A stretch of 64,000 nucleotides of DNA from positions 1 through 64,000 of the forward strand of contig CBDEWC010000004.1 in the NCBI GenBank assembly GCA_965243695.1, written 5' to 3'. The stretch is from JAKVCB01 sp965243695. GTDB taxonomy: Bacteria > Planctomycetota > Planctomycetia > Pirellulales > Lacipirellulaceae. Positions 26,919 through 36,094 of this stretch are shown piece by piece (the stretch's first letter is position 1; every line of letters begins with the position of its first letter). The notes beneath the pieces were generated by a model. The model was not told the origin of the DNA, searched no databases, and saw only the letters and a list, made by a program, of their open reading frames with translations. The position numbers and the translations under genes are program-made.

Positions 26919-29900
26919 TTAGTCGACGTAGAGAAACTCGTTGCAGCCCATCAGGCTCTGGCAGAGATTCGTTAAAACCAGGTGCGTGACCGTCGGGATG
27001 TCATTGGCATAGAAACCGGGCAGCTGAATTTCTTCAACCTGCTCTGGATGGGACTCAAAATAGGCCGTCTGCTTGGAGATCAGCTCAACGGCCAGCTTCC
27101 ACTCGTCGATGGTCGGCTTTCGGCACAACACAATTTCCCACGCCCTGTCGATCTGTCCCCAAAGGACCTCGTAATCCTCCAGCGGGCCATGAAAGCCTGC
27201 GGTGGAACTAAAGGACTGCTCGCCGCCGGTGTTTTCTGCAAGCGTCAGCGTGACCTCCCAGGAAAAATGGTCCGAAGAGGTGCTGCCGTTGTTGTTCACG
27301 ACAAAATCGATCGTGTCGCCGGGTTCGACACGAATCGCGTCGAGGTTCGTTTCCGTTTGTCCGTTCAGTACGACCCAGCCCCCGTGCAATCCGCCGTCGG
27401 AAATTGCAATATAACCCTGAACGCCGTTACCGCTATCGGTCCCATGGACGAGTGCCCCGCGAATTGACACCAATCCGGCGGCCGGAGCCCTCCAGCGCCG
27501 GACCGCGTCGCCGTTGCCGTCTGGAACTCCACCGGTGGCGGTCAGATGTACATGGCCGCCGCGATAATCTTCAGCAGCGCTATCCCCCAGCCATTGTTTT
27601 TTCTTCGCCTCCCAAACCGGTAGTGGCGTGAACGAGGCTGTTCGGACCGCTTCGACGTCGACCGTGCCATAGCCAAACTGCCAGGCGCTGGTAGGAGCCT
27701 CGGGAAGGGACGGCAGCTTGGCGCGTATCTCTTCGCTGGCGGGGGAAGCCTCCCGCGCGGCGCGGGCGGCCACCCTGCCGGCTTGGGCGTAGGCAAATTC
27801 GCTGTTCATCATCATCAAGGCCTGCGTCGCGGCGGCCGTACTCGTGCGCCGCTGGCAATTGGTTTCCATCACGGGGGCATCAAACGTATGAAGCATGTCC
27901 AGCGGCTGGGTCCGCCGCACCCGCACGTAAAGACTCCGTCGATTGGGAGTGCCATCGACAATCGTCTGACCACGGTAATCGGCCTTCAGTCCTTGCGGTG
28001 GACCATAAAGCTCGCGGGTCAAACCGCCCCCGCAGGCGAGCATGCGATCACGGATTGCCTCCGCCCCGAGTCGCCGCATCGATCGGCGGGCCAGATGACG
28101 GTTCTCCGGATCGGCGGGCCCCGGAGCGGCCGAGTCGTCCTCGGATGGCCCCAGAGGACCAAAACTGGCTTGTCGCCACACCGCAGAGGCCATGATGAGC
28201 CGGTGGAGCTGTTTGAAGTTCCAGCCTGAGCGGGCAAATTCAGCGGCCAGCCAATCAAGCAGTTCCGGCTGGGTTGGCCGCTGGCCCAGCCTGCCAAAAT
28301 CTCCCGGCGTCCCCACCAGGGGCGACCCAAAGTGGTGCATCCAGAGCCGGTTGATGATCACGCGGCCCACCAGCGGATGTTCTCCGTTGGTAAGGCGGCG
28401 GGCAAATGCGAGGCGTCGGCCGGTGGTGGGAAGCGTGGGTGCATTTTCAGCAAACAGCTTCGGGAGCCCGTCTGGGGAAGTCACCTTGAGACTGGCAGGC
28501 AACACGGTTTGCCTGGGCTGGTCGATCAGCCCGCGATGAAAAAGCTTGGTCTCGGGAGTGTTGCCGGGCAATTCAACCAACGCGCGCACAAAATTCGGTG
28601 GGGGTTTCTCCCCTTTGGTGGCTTCGATTTTCTCCACCCACGCATCCCGCTTGCCGCGCCATTCGTTGATGTACAAATAGAGAGTCCCGGTGGTGAGTTT
28701 CTCAAGCCGGGGATCCTCGTGAAGTAGGTCTGACTGCTCCTCGGAACGCTCCTTGGCCTTGGTTTCAAAGGCAGTTCGAAACGCCTCCCGGCGGGGCTCG
28801 GGATGTTTTTCGAGTTCGGCCACCAGCGCCTTTTCCATGTACTCGGCTTGCTCGACGTTTCGCTGACGGGTGACCTCCTGCACCTTCTCTTCAATCTTGG
28901 CCGCCCCTCGTCGATCGGCCTCGGTATAGAACGAGACAAGCCTCTCTTCGGGCGGTTTCCAGTTTTGAAAATCGAGCGCGGGTTCGAAAATTGCTCGCAG
29001 CGCATAGTAGTCGCTTTGCGGAATTGGGTCATAACGGTGATCGTGGCATTCGGCGCAGTGGACCGTCAAGCCAAGCACCGACGTACAAACAATCTGTAGC
29101 GTATCTGCAATCACCCGGTTACGGTCTTGGGGTGTTTTTGCTCCGCTGCCGGTTCCGTCGGCCGCCATCCGCAAAAACCCGGTCGCTGCCAACAGATCGC
29201 GCTGGGCGGGAGTCCACTCGCCCACCTTGGGGCCGGCCAATTCGTCGCCGGCGAACTGTTCGACGAGAAACCGGTCAAAAGGTTTGTTGTCATTGAAGGC
29301 ACGGATCACCCAGTCGCGATATTGCCAGGCCCATTGACGGTCCTCGTCTTTGACGGTCTGCCCCTCCGAGTCGGCATAGCCGGCCACGTCCAGCCAGTGA
29401 CGGGCCCAATGCTCACCGTAATGGGGAGAATCCAGCAGGTGATCAATCAGGTCAGATAACCAGGTTTGTTCTGGCGCGGCCAGCCAGCGGGCCATCTCCT
29501 CTGGCGACGGGGGAAGTCCAATCAGTTCAAAGTAAGCCCGCTTTACAAGCGTCGCTCGCGGAGCATCCGCCAGCAAGGAAAGGCCTGCGGGCATCGCCTC
29601 AAGGACAAACGCATCGATGGGGGTTCGCATACCGCGGGAACCGACGATATCGGGGATAGGCGGCGCAACAACAGGCCGAAAGGACCAGAAATCCCGCTCT
29701 TCGGCTGTGATACCGAGCCCCGGCCCAATCGTTTCGGGCTCCGCACGGGCGGTCGGCGCGCCGGCGGCAATCCATCTTTCGATCGTAGCGATTTGTTCCT
29801 CAGGAACGGGTACCGCCCCGGGTGGCATTTCTCCGGCGCGCAACCGGCTTACCAACAAGCTTTGCTCTGGCTGGCTGGCAATGATCGCTGGGCCACTCTC

Positions 29901-30182
29901 GCCGCCTCGGACCATAAAGCGGACCAGCCGCAAATCGAGATTCGCCTCGTGATCGTCGGTTGCCCCGTGGCAATCGTAACAGTGCTCGCGAAAGATCGGA
30001 CGGATGTCTTTTTCAAAGGTCAATTCGGACGGCTGGAGTTCGGCTGCGGTTACGGCCACAGGAAAAGAGACCCACGCAATCAGACAAGCAACCACGGCGA
30101 AAAGAGGCCGTCTGGCCGAAACACTCGCCTTGATGGCACTCAGCTGCCAGGAAAGTTCAATTTGCGAAGTCTTGAGTTGCAT
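26919..30182 (-). CDS. PSCyt1-DUF1549-DUF1553 planctomycete protein
   Basis: About 1087 residues. A signal peptide is followed by a haem-binding PSCyt1 domain (CYDCH, LVSRLRAGEMPPG), the DUF1549 (PSCyt2) domain with LDVAGYADSEGQ and CAECHDHRYDP, and the DUF1553 (PSD1) domain with GEHPLVGRVIINRLWMHHFG. Inside the DUF1553 part, before the final NLCQSLMGCNEFLYVD motif, sits an extra beta-rich insertion of about 200 residues. The family is exported and linked to c-type haem; redox or polysaccharide-related roles are proposed, none proven. Start ATG at 30182; a TTG at 30197 is in frame. It follows the DUF1501 gene by 91 bases, its usual partner. Confidence 0.93.
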   Translation of the reverse strand: MQLKTSQIELSWQLSAIKASVSARRPLFAVVACLIAWVSFPVAVTAAELQPSELTFEKDIRPIFREHCYDCHGATDDHEANLDLRLVRFMVRGGESGPAIIASQPEQSLLVSRLRAGEMPPGAVPVPEEQIATIERWIAAGAPTARAEPETIGPGLGITAEERDFWSFRPVVAPPIPDIVGSRGMRTPIDAFVLEAMPAGLSLLADAPRATLVKRAYFELIGLPPSPEEMARWLAAPEQTWLSDLIDHLLDSPHYGEHWARHWLDVAGYADSEGQTVKDEDRQWAWQYRDWVIRAFNDNKPFDRFLVEQFAGDELAGPKVGEWTPAQRDLLAATGFLRMAADGTGSGAKTPQDRNRVIADTLQIVCTSVLGLTVHCAECHDHRYDPIPQSDYYALRAIFEPALDFQNWKPPEERLVSFYTEADRRGAAKIEEKVQEVTRQRNVEQAEYMEKALVAELEKHPEPRREAFRTAFETKAKERSEEQSDLLHEDPRLEKLTTGTLYLYINEWRGKRDAWVEKIEATKGEKPPPNFVRALVELPGNTPETKLFHRGLIDQPRQTVLPASLKVTSPDGLPKLFAENAPTLPTTGRRLAFARRLTNGEHPLVGRVIINRLWMHHFGSPLVGTPGDFGRLGQRPTQPELLDWLAAEFARSGWNFKQLHRLIMASAVWRQASFGPLGPSEDDSAAPGPADPENRHLARRSMRRLGAEAIRDRMLACGGGLTRELYGPPQGLKADYRGQTIVDGTPNRRSLYVRVRRTQPLDMLHTFDAPVMETNCQRRTSTAAATQALMMMNSEFAYAQAGRVAARAAREASPASEEIRAKLPSLPEAPTSAWQFGYGTVDVEAVRTASFTPLPVWEAKKKQWLGDSAAEDYRGGHVHLTATGGVPDGNGDAVRRWRAPAAGLVSIRGALVHGTDSGNGVQGYIAISDGGLHGGWVVLNGQTETNLDAIRVEPGDTIDFVVNNNGSTSSDHFSWEVTLTLAENTGGEQSFSSTAGFHGPLEDYEVLWGQIDRAWEIVLCRKPTIDEWKLAVELISKQTAYFESHPEQVEEIQLPGFYANDIPTVTHLVLTNLCQSLMGCNEFLYVD

Positions 30183-30273
30183 GGCTCTGGAGGCCAACGG
30201 CCGGAAGCCGCGGGGTCGGTTCTCGCTTCCTCAGGGAATCGATGGCAAGGGCGATGGAAGGTTCAATCGTGGT

Positions 30274-31764
30274 TCAAGCTTCGGTGGGAGGCGCGGTTAA
30301 AATATCGGACACCACCCGGGCCGGCCGGCCGCTAGTGATATTTTCGGAGCGGTTTTTGTGGTGGTAAACCAACTGCTGCCAATCGAGGCCAAACAGGTAA
30401 AGCAGGGTCGCGTGATAATCATTCGGAGTGACCACATTTTCCACCGCCCGATGGCCCAATTCGTCGGTCTTGCCATAAACCATTCCCGGCTTGATCCCCG
30501 CACCTGCCAGCCAGATACTAAAACCTTGTCCATTGTGATCGCGACCGTTTTTCTCCGGGCCTCCATGATCCTCCGTCACAGGGAGTCGGCCAATCTCGCC
30601 TCCCCAATGTAAAATGGTCGAGTCGAGCATTCCCCGTTGCTTTAAGTCTTTGAGCAACCCGGCCGTCGGCTTTTCGGTTCGACGGCAAATTTTAGGCAAG
30701 CCGGTAATCAGTTTGTCATGATTATCCCAAGGCTGGGTGTCCATGAATAACTGCACAAACCGGACGCCCCGCTCAACCAGCCGGCGGGCAATCAGGCAGC
30801 GCGTGCCATATTCACGACTGATCTCTTCGTCCAGCCCATACATCGTATGGGTCGCCTGGGTTTCTTTCGAGATGTCGAGCGCTTCGGCGGCAGAACCTTG
30901 CATCCGCGCAGCGAGCTCGTAACTAGCAATCCGGGCCTCCAGATCATGATTGCCCGGATGGCTTTGCTGGTAGGCCTGGTTAAGCGACTGCATGAACTGT
31001 AGGTTCTGCGCCTGCGGACCACCACGGAGATGGGGTGGCGTGCGAAGATTTAAAATTCTCGGTTCCTGCGGCCGCAAGACGGTGCTTTGAAATTGAGCCG
31101 GCAGAAAACCATGTTCCCAATTACGAACGCCGTCTACTGGAGTTCCCCCCTCGGTGAGCACCATGTAGGCCGGCAGGTTCTGTGTCTCTGAGCCCAAGCC
31201 ATAAAGGAGCCATGACGCCAGGTTGGGCCGCCCTGAGATGGCAGGAACTCCACCATGAAAGTAACGAATATTGATTTCGTGGGCGTTGAATCCGGTGTGC
31301 ATACTGCGGATCAAACAAAGGTCATCCACACACTCGGCCACGTTGGGCATCAACTCGGAAATTTCTGTCCCTGACTGGCCATGGCGGGAAAACTTCCAGG
31401 GACTGCCCAGAAGCTTCCGACTGGCCGTTGCCACGCCGCTGTAAACGAACTCTTCGCCGGTCTCCTTACCATTGTGTTTGGTAAGTTCCGGCTTGGGGTC
31501 GGTGAGGTCCATGTGCGAGGGACCGCCGTGCTGGAACAGCGAAATCATTGCCTTCGCTTGGGGATCGTGGTGAGGCCGCTTCGGAAGTAGGTTAAACTGC
31601 CGCGCCTCTTGGGATATGCCAGGTGGCTTGGCCAGTAATTTTTCCTGGTCCAATAGCAGCGCCAGCGCCACGCCGCCCAGTCCCATGCCTTGCTCGGCCA
31701 GGTAGCGACGACGCGAAATCTGCCTATTGCGACCAACAGGCTCTCTCGAGGAGCGAAATACCAT
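30274..31764 (-). CDS. DUF1501 family protein
   Basis: About 496 residues. An N-terminal Tat-like signal (SRRRYLAEQGMGLGGVALALL) is followed by the DUF1501 fold with MISLFQHGGPSHMDLTDPKP, FSRHGQSGTEISELMP and a late DHGGPEKNGRDHNGQGF motif. The fold is related to sulfatase/alkaline-phosphatase-like proteins, and the Asp and His residues could bind metal. Planctomycetes encode it almost always beside a DUF1549/DUF1553 gene, here directly downstream on the same strand, so the two products probably act together in the periplasm. Start ATG at 31764, with TTG at 31770 as an alternative. Confidence 0.94.
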   Translation of the reverse strand: MVFRSSREPVGRNRQISRRRYLAEQGMGLGGVALALLLDQEKLLAKPPGISQEARQFNLLPKRPHHDPQAKAMISLFQHGGPSHMDLTDPKPELTKHNGKETGEEFVYSGVATASRKLLGSPWKFSRHGQSGTEISELMPNVAECVDDLCLIRSMHTGFNAHEINIRYFHGGVPAISGRPNLASWLLYGLGSETQNLPAYMVLTEGGTPVDGVRNWEHGFLPAQFQSTVLRPQEPRILNLRTPPHLRGGPQAQNLQFMQSLNQAYQQSHPGNHDLEARIASYELAARMQGSAAEALDISKETQATHTMYGLDEEISREYGTRCLIARRLVERGVRFVQLFMDTQPWDNHDKLITGLPKICRRTEKPTAGLLKDLKQRGMLDSTILHWGGEIGRLPVTEDHGGPEKNGRDHNGQGFSIWLAGAGIKPGMVYGKTDELGHRAVENVVTPNDYHATLLYLFGLDWQQLVYHHKNRSENITSGRPARVVSDILTAPPTEA

Positions 31765-31941
31765 CGACAATCTGCCTACAAAAAACCATTTGGCAACACG
31801 TCATACTCTGCTAGTTATCATGATCGATCAGGCGCCGAGGGTCAAACACAAAGGCCCGCACGCGAAAATCGGCCGGAAAAATTCTGGCCTGCCAAATTGG
31901 CCCCGGTCCTCCGGAAAGCGGACTCCCAGCGACTGGCCGCA

Positions 31942-32739
31942 TCAATTCTCCCGAAACGCTTTTCGCAGCGCATCTTCGCGGCTCGCCCAATGGCCCCGCA
32001 ACACGTAGTCGGGCGTATCTGCCTCGAAGTAGCGGATTCCTTTGGCAGCCCACATGGCCACTTCAGCCGGATCCTCCGTAGGAATGCCTACCGCCACGCC
32101 ATTCGCTTTGCCCGCAGCTAGCACACGGTCGATCGCCTCACCGATCTCCGGATGATCTTCACCGACGATGAGGCCCATCGAATGGGTCAGGTCGGCGGTG
32201 CCCATGTGCAAGACATCGATTCCGGGGACGGCTGCAATTTGGTCGATGTTCTCCATCGCTTCGAGCGACTCGATCATCACCGTCAACAGCAGAGACTCGT
32301 TCGCCTGATCCACATACTCCTTCATGTTGGAGATGTCGTACCCGAGTCCCCGTCCCAAACTCATTTCACGACGCCCCAGCGGGCCGTACCGGCAGGCGGC
32401 TACGACTTCCTGGGCTTCTTCGGCCGTGTCGATATGCTGAATATGGATCCCGGCGGCACCTTGATCGAGCGCCTGGCGGCAGGTCACCGGCTCAAAACTG
32501 CGGGGACGATAGACCGGCGCCACGCCGGAGGCATACGCATGCACGATCATCGAACGGACTGATTCGGTTCCGATCATGCCATGTTCGCAGTCGATCATGA
32601 CCGCTTCGATCCCAGCAAATCCGGCAATTTCAACGAGAGCCGGGTCCGCCAGGGTCACCGGCTGGATCACCAACGGAGGCTGTGACAAATCGGCAACCCG
32701 TTGTCGAAGCTTAAATTGGGTGGCTAATTGAATGCTCAT
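31942..32739 (-). CDS. HpcH/HpaI family aldolase (2-dehydro-3-deoxy-sugar-acid aldolase type)
   Basis: 265 residues forming a TIM barrel. The metal and catalytic residues of the class II pyruvate aldolases are visible: His in DCEHGMIG, Arg in YRPRSFEP, Glu in MIESLEAMEN and Asp in MGTADLTHSMG. Such enzymes cleave 2-keto-3-deoxy acids to pyruvate plus an aldehyde. The start ATG at 32739 has GGAG nine bases upstream, within the last codons of the preceding ceramidase-like gene; only six bases separate the two. A role in breaking down sugar acids would fit other genes in the window; the substrate is unknown. Confidence 0.9.
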   Translation of the reverse strand: MSIQLATQFKLRQRVADLSQPPLVIQPVTLADPALVEIAGFAGIEAVMIDCEHGMIGTESVRSMIVHAYASGVAPVYRPRSFEPVTCRQALDQGAAGIHIQHIDTAEEAQEVVAACRYGPLGRREMSLGRGLGYDISNMKEYVDQANESLLLTVMIESLEAMENIDQIAAVPGIDVLHMGTADLTHSMGLIVGEDHPEIGEAIDRVLAAGKANGVAVGIPTEDPAEVAMWAAKGIRYFEADTPDYVLRGHWASREDALRKAFREN

Positions 32740-32745
32740 GTTGTC

Positions 32746-34038
32746 TTACTCCAAAAGTTGTTGAATGGCGCCGGTCAGCACACGGTCCGTACCAGGGCCA
32801 CAAAATGTGGAGGTCAACTCGTAACCTCCTTTGCCATATTCTTCTTTCACCGGTATATACCAAGGACCACCGTCGCCATAGGCAGCAGTTGCCACAAACT
32901 TCTCCGGTGCGGTTTCCTGTGCGCGCAGTTGATACTCAATAAAACATTCGCCGGGCAGATGCAAAAGCTCAATATTGCTGGCGCTGAGCGAACTGACCAC
33001 CAGCGGCTCGTTTCGCCGGAGACGTTCTTTCCAGGCCAACATGAAGGCCGCCCGCACGCGCACCGCAGGCTGATAATATCGATTGCCAAGTTGTTCGACC
33101 AGCAGCGGATCAAAAAGAGTCTCCCATGCCTCAGGCATCACCTCGACCGTGTTCCAGGAGACCTTCTCCAGTGGCGACCAGCGGAGCTGTTCCTCGGATT
33201 TTACGATCGCATGGTAAAGTCGCTCGGTCAGTTGCACGCACGCTTGGTCGGATCCGTCGTTGTATTTTCCGGCCGACACGTTTCCGGCGCAGCCGGTCAA
33301 GTAGATATGAAGGCACCCGGAATCTTCCTGCTGCCTTCGCTTGCGGGCCAGTCCAACAAATTCGCTGCTCACTCCACCTTCCCCATAAAAACTTTGGGGA
33401 TGCGTGGCGTAGTAATGGCAGGCCACCACCGGCTGATCCGCCTGGCCGAAAGAGACCGTTTTTAGCCATGGGTCGATCAGCCCCTCTGGCATTTGTTGAA
33501 GCCGTTGGTCGACACAAAAGCTCCTTCGCTCGGCGACGACGCGCCCCGCCTCGTCACGGGCAATGCGCCGGTTGGATGCGACCTGCGATACTTTCGCCTG
33601 GCCACACCCAATTTCCTTGACGGGCCTCGCTTGGCGCAAGCCGTTCTCCACGGCGCTCTGTGCGCGGCGGAGGCAGGTTTCAAAAAACTCCAGCTGGAAG
33701 ATCGGTACCATGTCACCCTCGGCTTCGACAAATCGCTGGGCATCGAGGCAGACCAGCGGAGTGTCGTGCTGGTGAACGGAGTGAACGGTCACCCGGTCGG
33801 GAGTGGTTCCCGCCGCCGAGGCAAGTGCCTCGCGGAAATGCCGGTGGGCCGTATTGCAAAGTCCTGTCCAGTCCAAGGCACAAACGACAATCGGGCTGCC
33901 GGCACCCAATAAGACAAACCCCAATCCGTCCAGGCAATCCCGGACCTCGGAGACCGGCTTAATAAGGCCACCGCACAACGAATGGCCGGCAGGGGGGGTG
34001 ACGTCAAACTCAAACGTGGCAATTTGAAACTCAGGCAT
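32746..34038 (-). CDS. Neutral-ceramidase-like protein
   Basis: 430 residues. The opening ATFEFDVTPPAGHSLCGG and the central HSVHQHDTPL motif are those of the neutral/alkaline non-lysosomal ceramidase-like family common in planctomycetes; the VHQHD histidines probably coordinate zinc. Later a VACHYYATHPQSFYGEGGVSSEF segment matches the family's second metal-site region. It lacks a signal peptide and is shorter than true ceramidases, missing the C-terminal Ig-like domain, so ceramide may not be the substrate. The HpcH aldolase gene follows six bases after its stop; both are likely one operon. Confidence 0.8.
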   Translation of the reverse strand: MPEFQIATFEFDVTPPAGHSLCGGLIKPVSEVRDCLDGLGFVLLGAGSPIVVCALDWTGLCNTAHRHFREALASAAGTTPDRVTVHSVHQHDTPLVCLDAQRFVEAEGDMVPIFQLEFFETCLRRAQSAVENGLRQARPVKEIGCGQAKVSQVASNRRIARDEAGRVVAERRSFCVDQRLQQMPEGLIDPWLKTVSFGQADQPVVACHYYATHPQSFYGEGGVSSEFVGLARKRRQQEDSGCLHIYLTGCAGNVSAGKYNDGSDQACVQLTERLYHAIVKSEEQLRWSPLEKVSWNTVEVMPEAWETLFDPLLVEQLGNRYYQPAVRVRAAFMLAWKERLRRNEPLVVSSLSASNIELLHLPGECFIEYQLRAQETAPEKFVATAAYGDGGPWYIPVKEEYGKGGYELTSTFCGPGTDRVLTGAIQQLLE

Positions 34039-34198
34039 GGGTAGAATCGTACACCCAATGAACCTGCATTTGAAGGCGTATCGTGTCCAGGAGAAACCGG
34101 TTGGTCCACGAAAAGAACCGAGGCTAACGAGAATCTCGGAGAAGATGAGTGGGGCTCATTCAGCATCGACTTCGCTACCTCAAAAGATCTACCCACGA

Positions 34199-34204
34199 TA
34201 TAAT
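34199..34204 (+). promoter_or_regulatory. Isolated perfect -10 box
   Basis: TATAAT 80 bases upstream of the SUMF1-fusion start, but no acceptable -35 box is found at 16-18 bases. It could be the promoter of 34284. Confidence 0.28.
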
Positions 34205-34283
34205 CCTAGGTGGGACGACCGGTTAAATCGGACGAGTTTTATCCGGATAGCGCAACTGGGTCTTCTCCATATCGCAACCCCCT

Positions 34284-36038
34284 TTGGTAAAGTTTGCCGT
34301 GTCCCTTCCCCGCCGACTTGTGGCTTACTCTCTTTTGTTGGCATGGTTTTCCGGTCTCCCTTTGGACCAGGCCGTAGCGGTCGATTTTCGCACAGAAATC
34401 CAACCCTTGATCGAATCGGCCTGCCTGCAGTGCCACCAGGGTGAAAATGCGGACGGCCAACTGCGACTCGATTCGCGCCAGGCGGCCCTTGTAGGTGGCA
34501 GCAGTGGTCCGGCATTAGTGCCTGGGCAACCGAAGAAAAGTTTGCTCTACACAACGACCGTCCTGCCAGCCGAACATGACCAGATGATGCCACCCGAGGG
34601 ACCACCCCTTGCCAGGTCGCAAACGGACCTTCTGAAAAGGTGGATTGCAGCCGGTGCCAACTGGCCTGCCAATGCAAAGCTTACCGTCCAGCCGCGGATG
34701 GATTTTGTCACGCATATCCAGCCCATCCTGGAACAAAACTGTGTTGCCTGCCACCAAGCCAGCAAGGCCGAAGGAGATTACGATCTTTCCACCGTGACTG
34801 GGGCCATCGAAAGTGGCACTGATCCACCCGCGATCGTGCCTTATCGGCCCGACGACAGCGCGCTCTACCGGGTTACCACCCTGGGGATGGACGACGCCAG
34901 CGTGATGCCTCCGGCAGGGCAGGGCGGGCCACTGAAGGAAACATTGCTCCGGCAGTTGCAACTCTGGATTGTCCAAGGCGCCATCTGGCCCGAGAGGATC
35001 CTGCTGAGCCCCAAAGCAAAACAAACCGGCACTTCCGCCACACCCGATAACCTCGAATTGGTAAAGCGGATTGGTGCCCTGATTGCCAGCCAGCCAGTTG
35101 CCAAGCAATCCTCGGACATGACCAATTACACCCAAACCGTCCCGCTCACCGGGGCCCGCTATGAAATGATTGCTCTGGCGGGAGGCTCGTTTTTGATGGG
35201 TAGTCCCCCGGGGGAAGCGGGTCGACAACCGAGCGAAGGGCCTCAAAAGAAAGTTGCCATCGAACCTTTTTGGATGGGCAAACATGAGGTTACCTGGGAT
35301 GAATACGAACCGTTTATGATGACCCAGGTAGCCCGCCACAAGCACGGAGCACGGAAGGATTACGATTCGGCCACGCACACGATTGTCGATGCGGTGAGTC
35401 AGCCCACCGGCCCTTACGTGGAAATGAGTTTCGGGATGGGACAGCGCGGATTCCCAGCGATCAGCATGACCCAACACGCGGCGAACAAGTATTGCCAATG
35501 GCTCAGTGCACAAACAGGACATTTTTATCGCCTCCCAACCGAAGCGGAATGGGAATATGCCTGTCGCGCTGGGACGCAGACGGCCTACTCTTTTGGAAAG
35601 GATGCCGCCGGGATCGACAACTATGCGTGGTACTACGAAAATAGTCGCGAAAAGTATCAGAAAGTGGGCCAGAAAAAACCCAATCCGTGGGGCCTTCACG
35701 ACATGCACGGCAACGTCAGCGAATGGACGGCCGACCAGTTTGACCCCGACTATTTTCGGAAGTTCCCCGCCGGCACTCGATCTCCCCTTCTCCGTCCCAT
35801 GCGGCTTTATCCCCGCACGGTCCGCGGCGGCAATTGGGACGATGATCCTGAAAACGTGCGATCCGCAGCCCGCCGCGGTTCAGATCCGATTTGGAAGCAA
35901 CAAGATCCACAGCTTCCCAAAAGTATTTGGTATCATACCAATGCACAGTGGCTCGGGTTCCGGATTGTCCGCCCCTTAAAAGTTCCTTCGGCCGAAGAAA
36001 TGTACTTTTTCTGGAACAGTGCCACCGATAAAATGTAG
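34284..36038 (+). CDS. c-type-haem (PSCyt1-like) and SUMF1/FGE-fold fusion protein
   Basis: 584 residues, exported by an N-terminal signal (residues 1 to about 33). Two PSCyt1-type domains follow, with CLQCH and CVACH haem motifs and conserved MMPPEGPP and VMPPAGQGG segments. The C-terminal 300 residues are a formylglycine-generating-enzyme-like (SUMF1) domain: FLMGSPPGEAG, MGKHEVTWDEYEPF, RLPTEAEWEYACRAGT, NVSEWTAD and RGGNWDDDPENVRSAAR. The catalytic cysteines of true FGE are absent from the last motif, so sulfatase activation is unlikely. The frame opens with TTG at 34284; GTG at 34299 is another option. Confidence 0.88.
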   Translation: MVKFAVSLPRRLVAYSLLLAWFSGLPLDQAVAVDFRTEIQPLIESACLQCHQGENADGQLRLDSRQAALVGGSSGPALVPGQPKKSLLYTTTVLPAEHDQMMPPEGPPLARSQTDLLKRWIAAGANWPANAKLTVQPRMDFVTHIQPILEQNCVACHQASKAEGDYDLSTVTGAIESGTDPPAIVPYRPDDSALYRVTTLGMDDASVMPPAGQGGPLKETLLRQLQLWIVQGAIWPERILLSPKAKQTGTSATPDNLELVKRIGALIASQPVAKQSSDMTNYTQTVPLTGARYEMIALAGGSFLMGSPPGEAGRQPSEGPQKKVAIEPFWMGKHEVTWDEYEPFMMTQVARHKHGARKDYDSATHTIVDAVSQPTGPYVEMSFGMGQRGFPAISMTQHAANKYCQWLSAQTGHFYRLPTEAEWEYACRAGTQTAYSFGKDAAGIDNYAWYYENSREKYQKVGQKKPNPWGLHDMHGNVSEWTADQFDPDYFRKFPAGTRSPLLRPMRLYPRTVRGGNWDDDPENVRSAARRGSDPIWKQQDPQLPKSIWYHTNAQWLGFRIVRPLKVPSAEEMYFFWNSATDKM

Positions 36039-36094
36039 ATGTTGCAAGACAGGGCTCAACCCAACCACACTTTTTTTTGGAAACACTGTCCGCT

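Noticed and set aside
34515..35708. 397-codon open frame antisense to the SUMF1 fusion
   Set aside because: Opposite a gene with clear domains; GC-rich DNA makes long antisense frames common.
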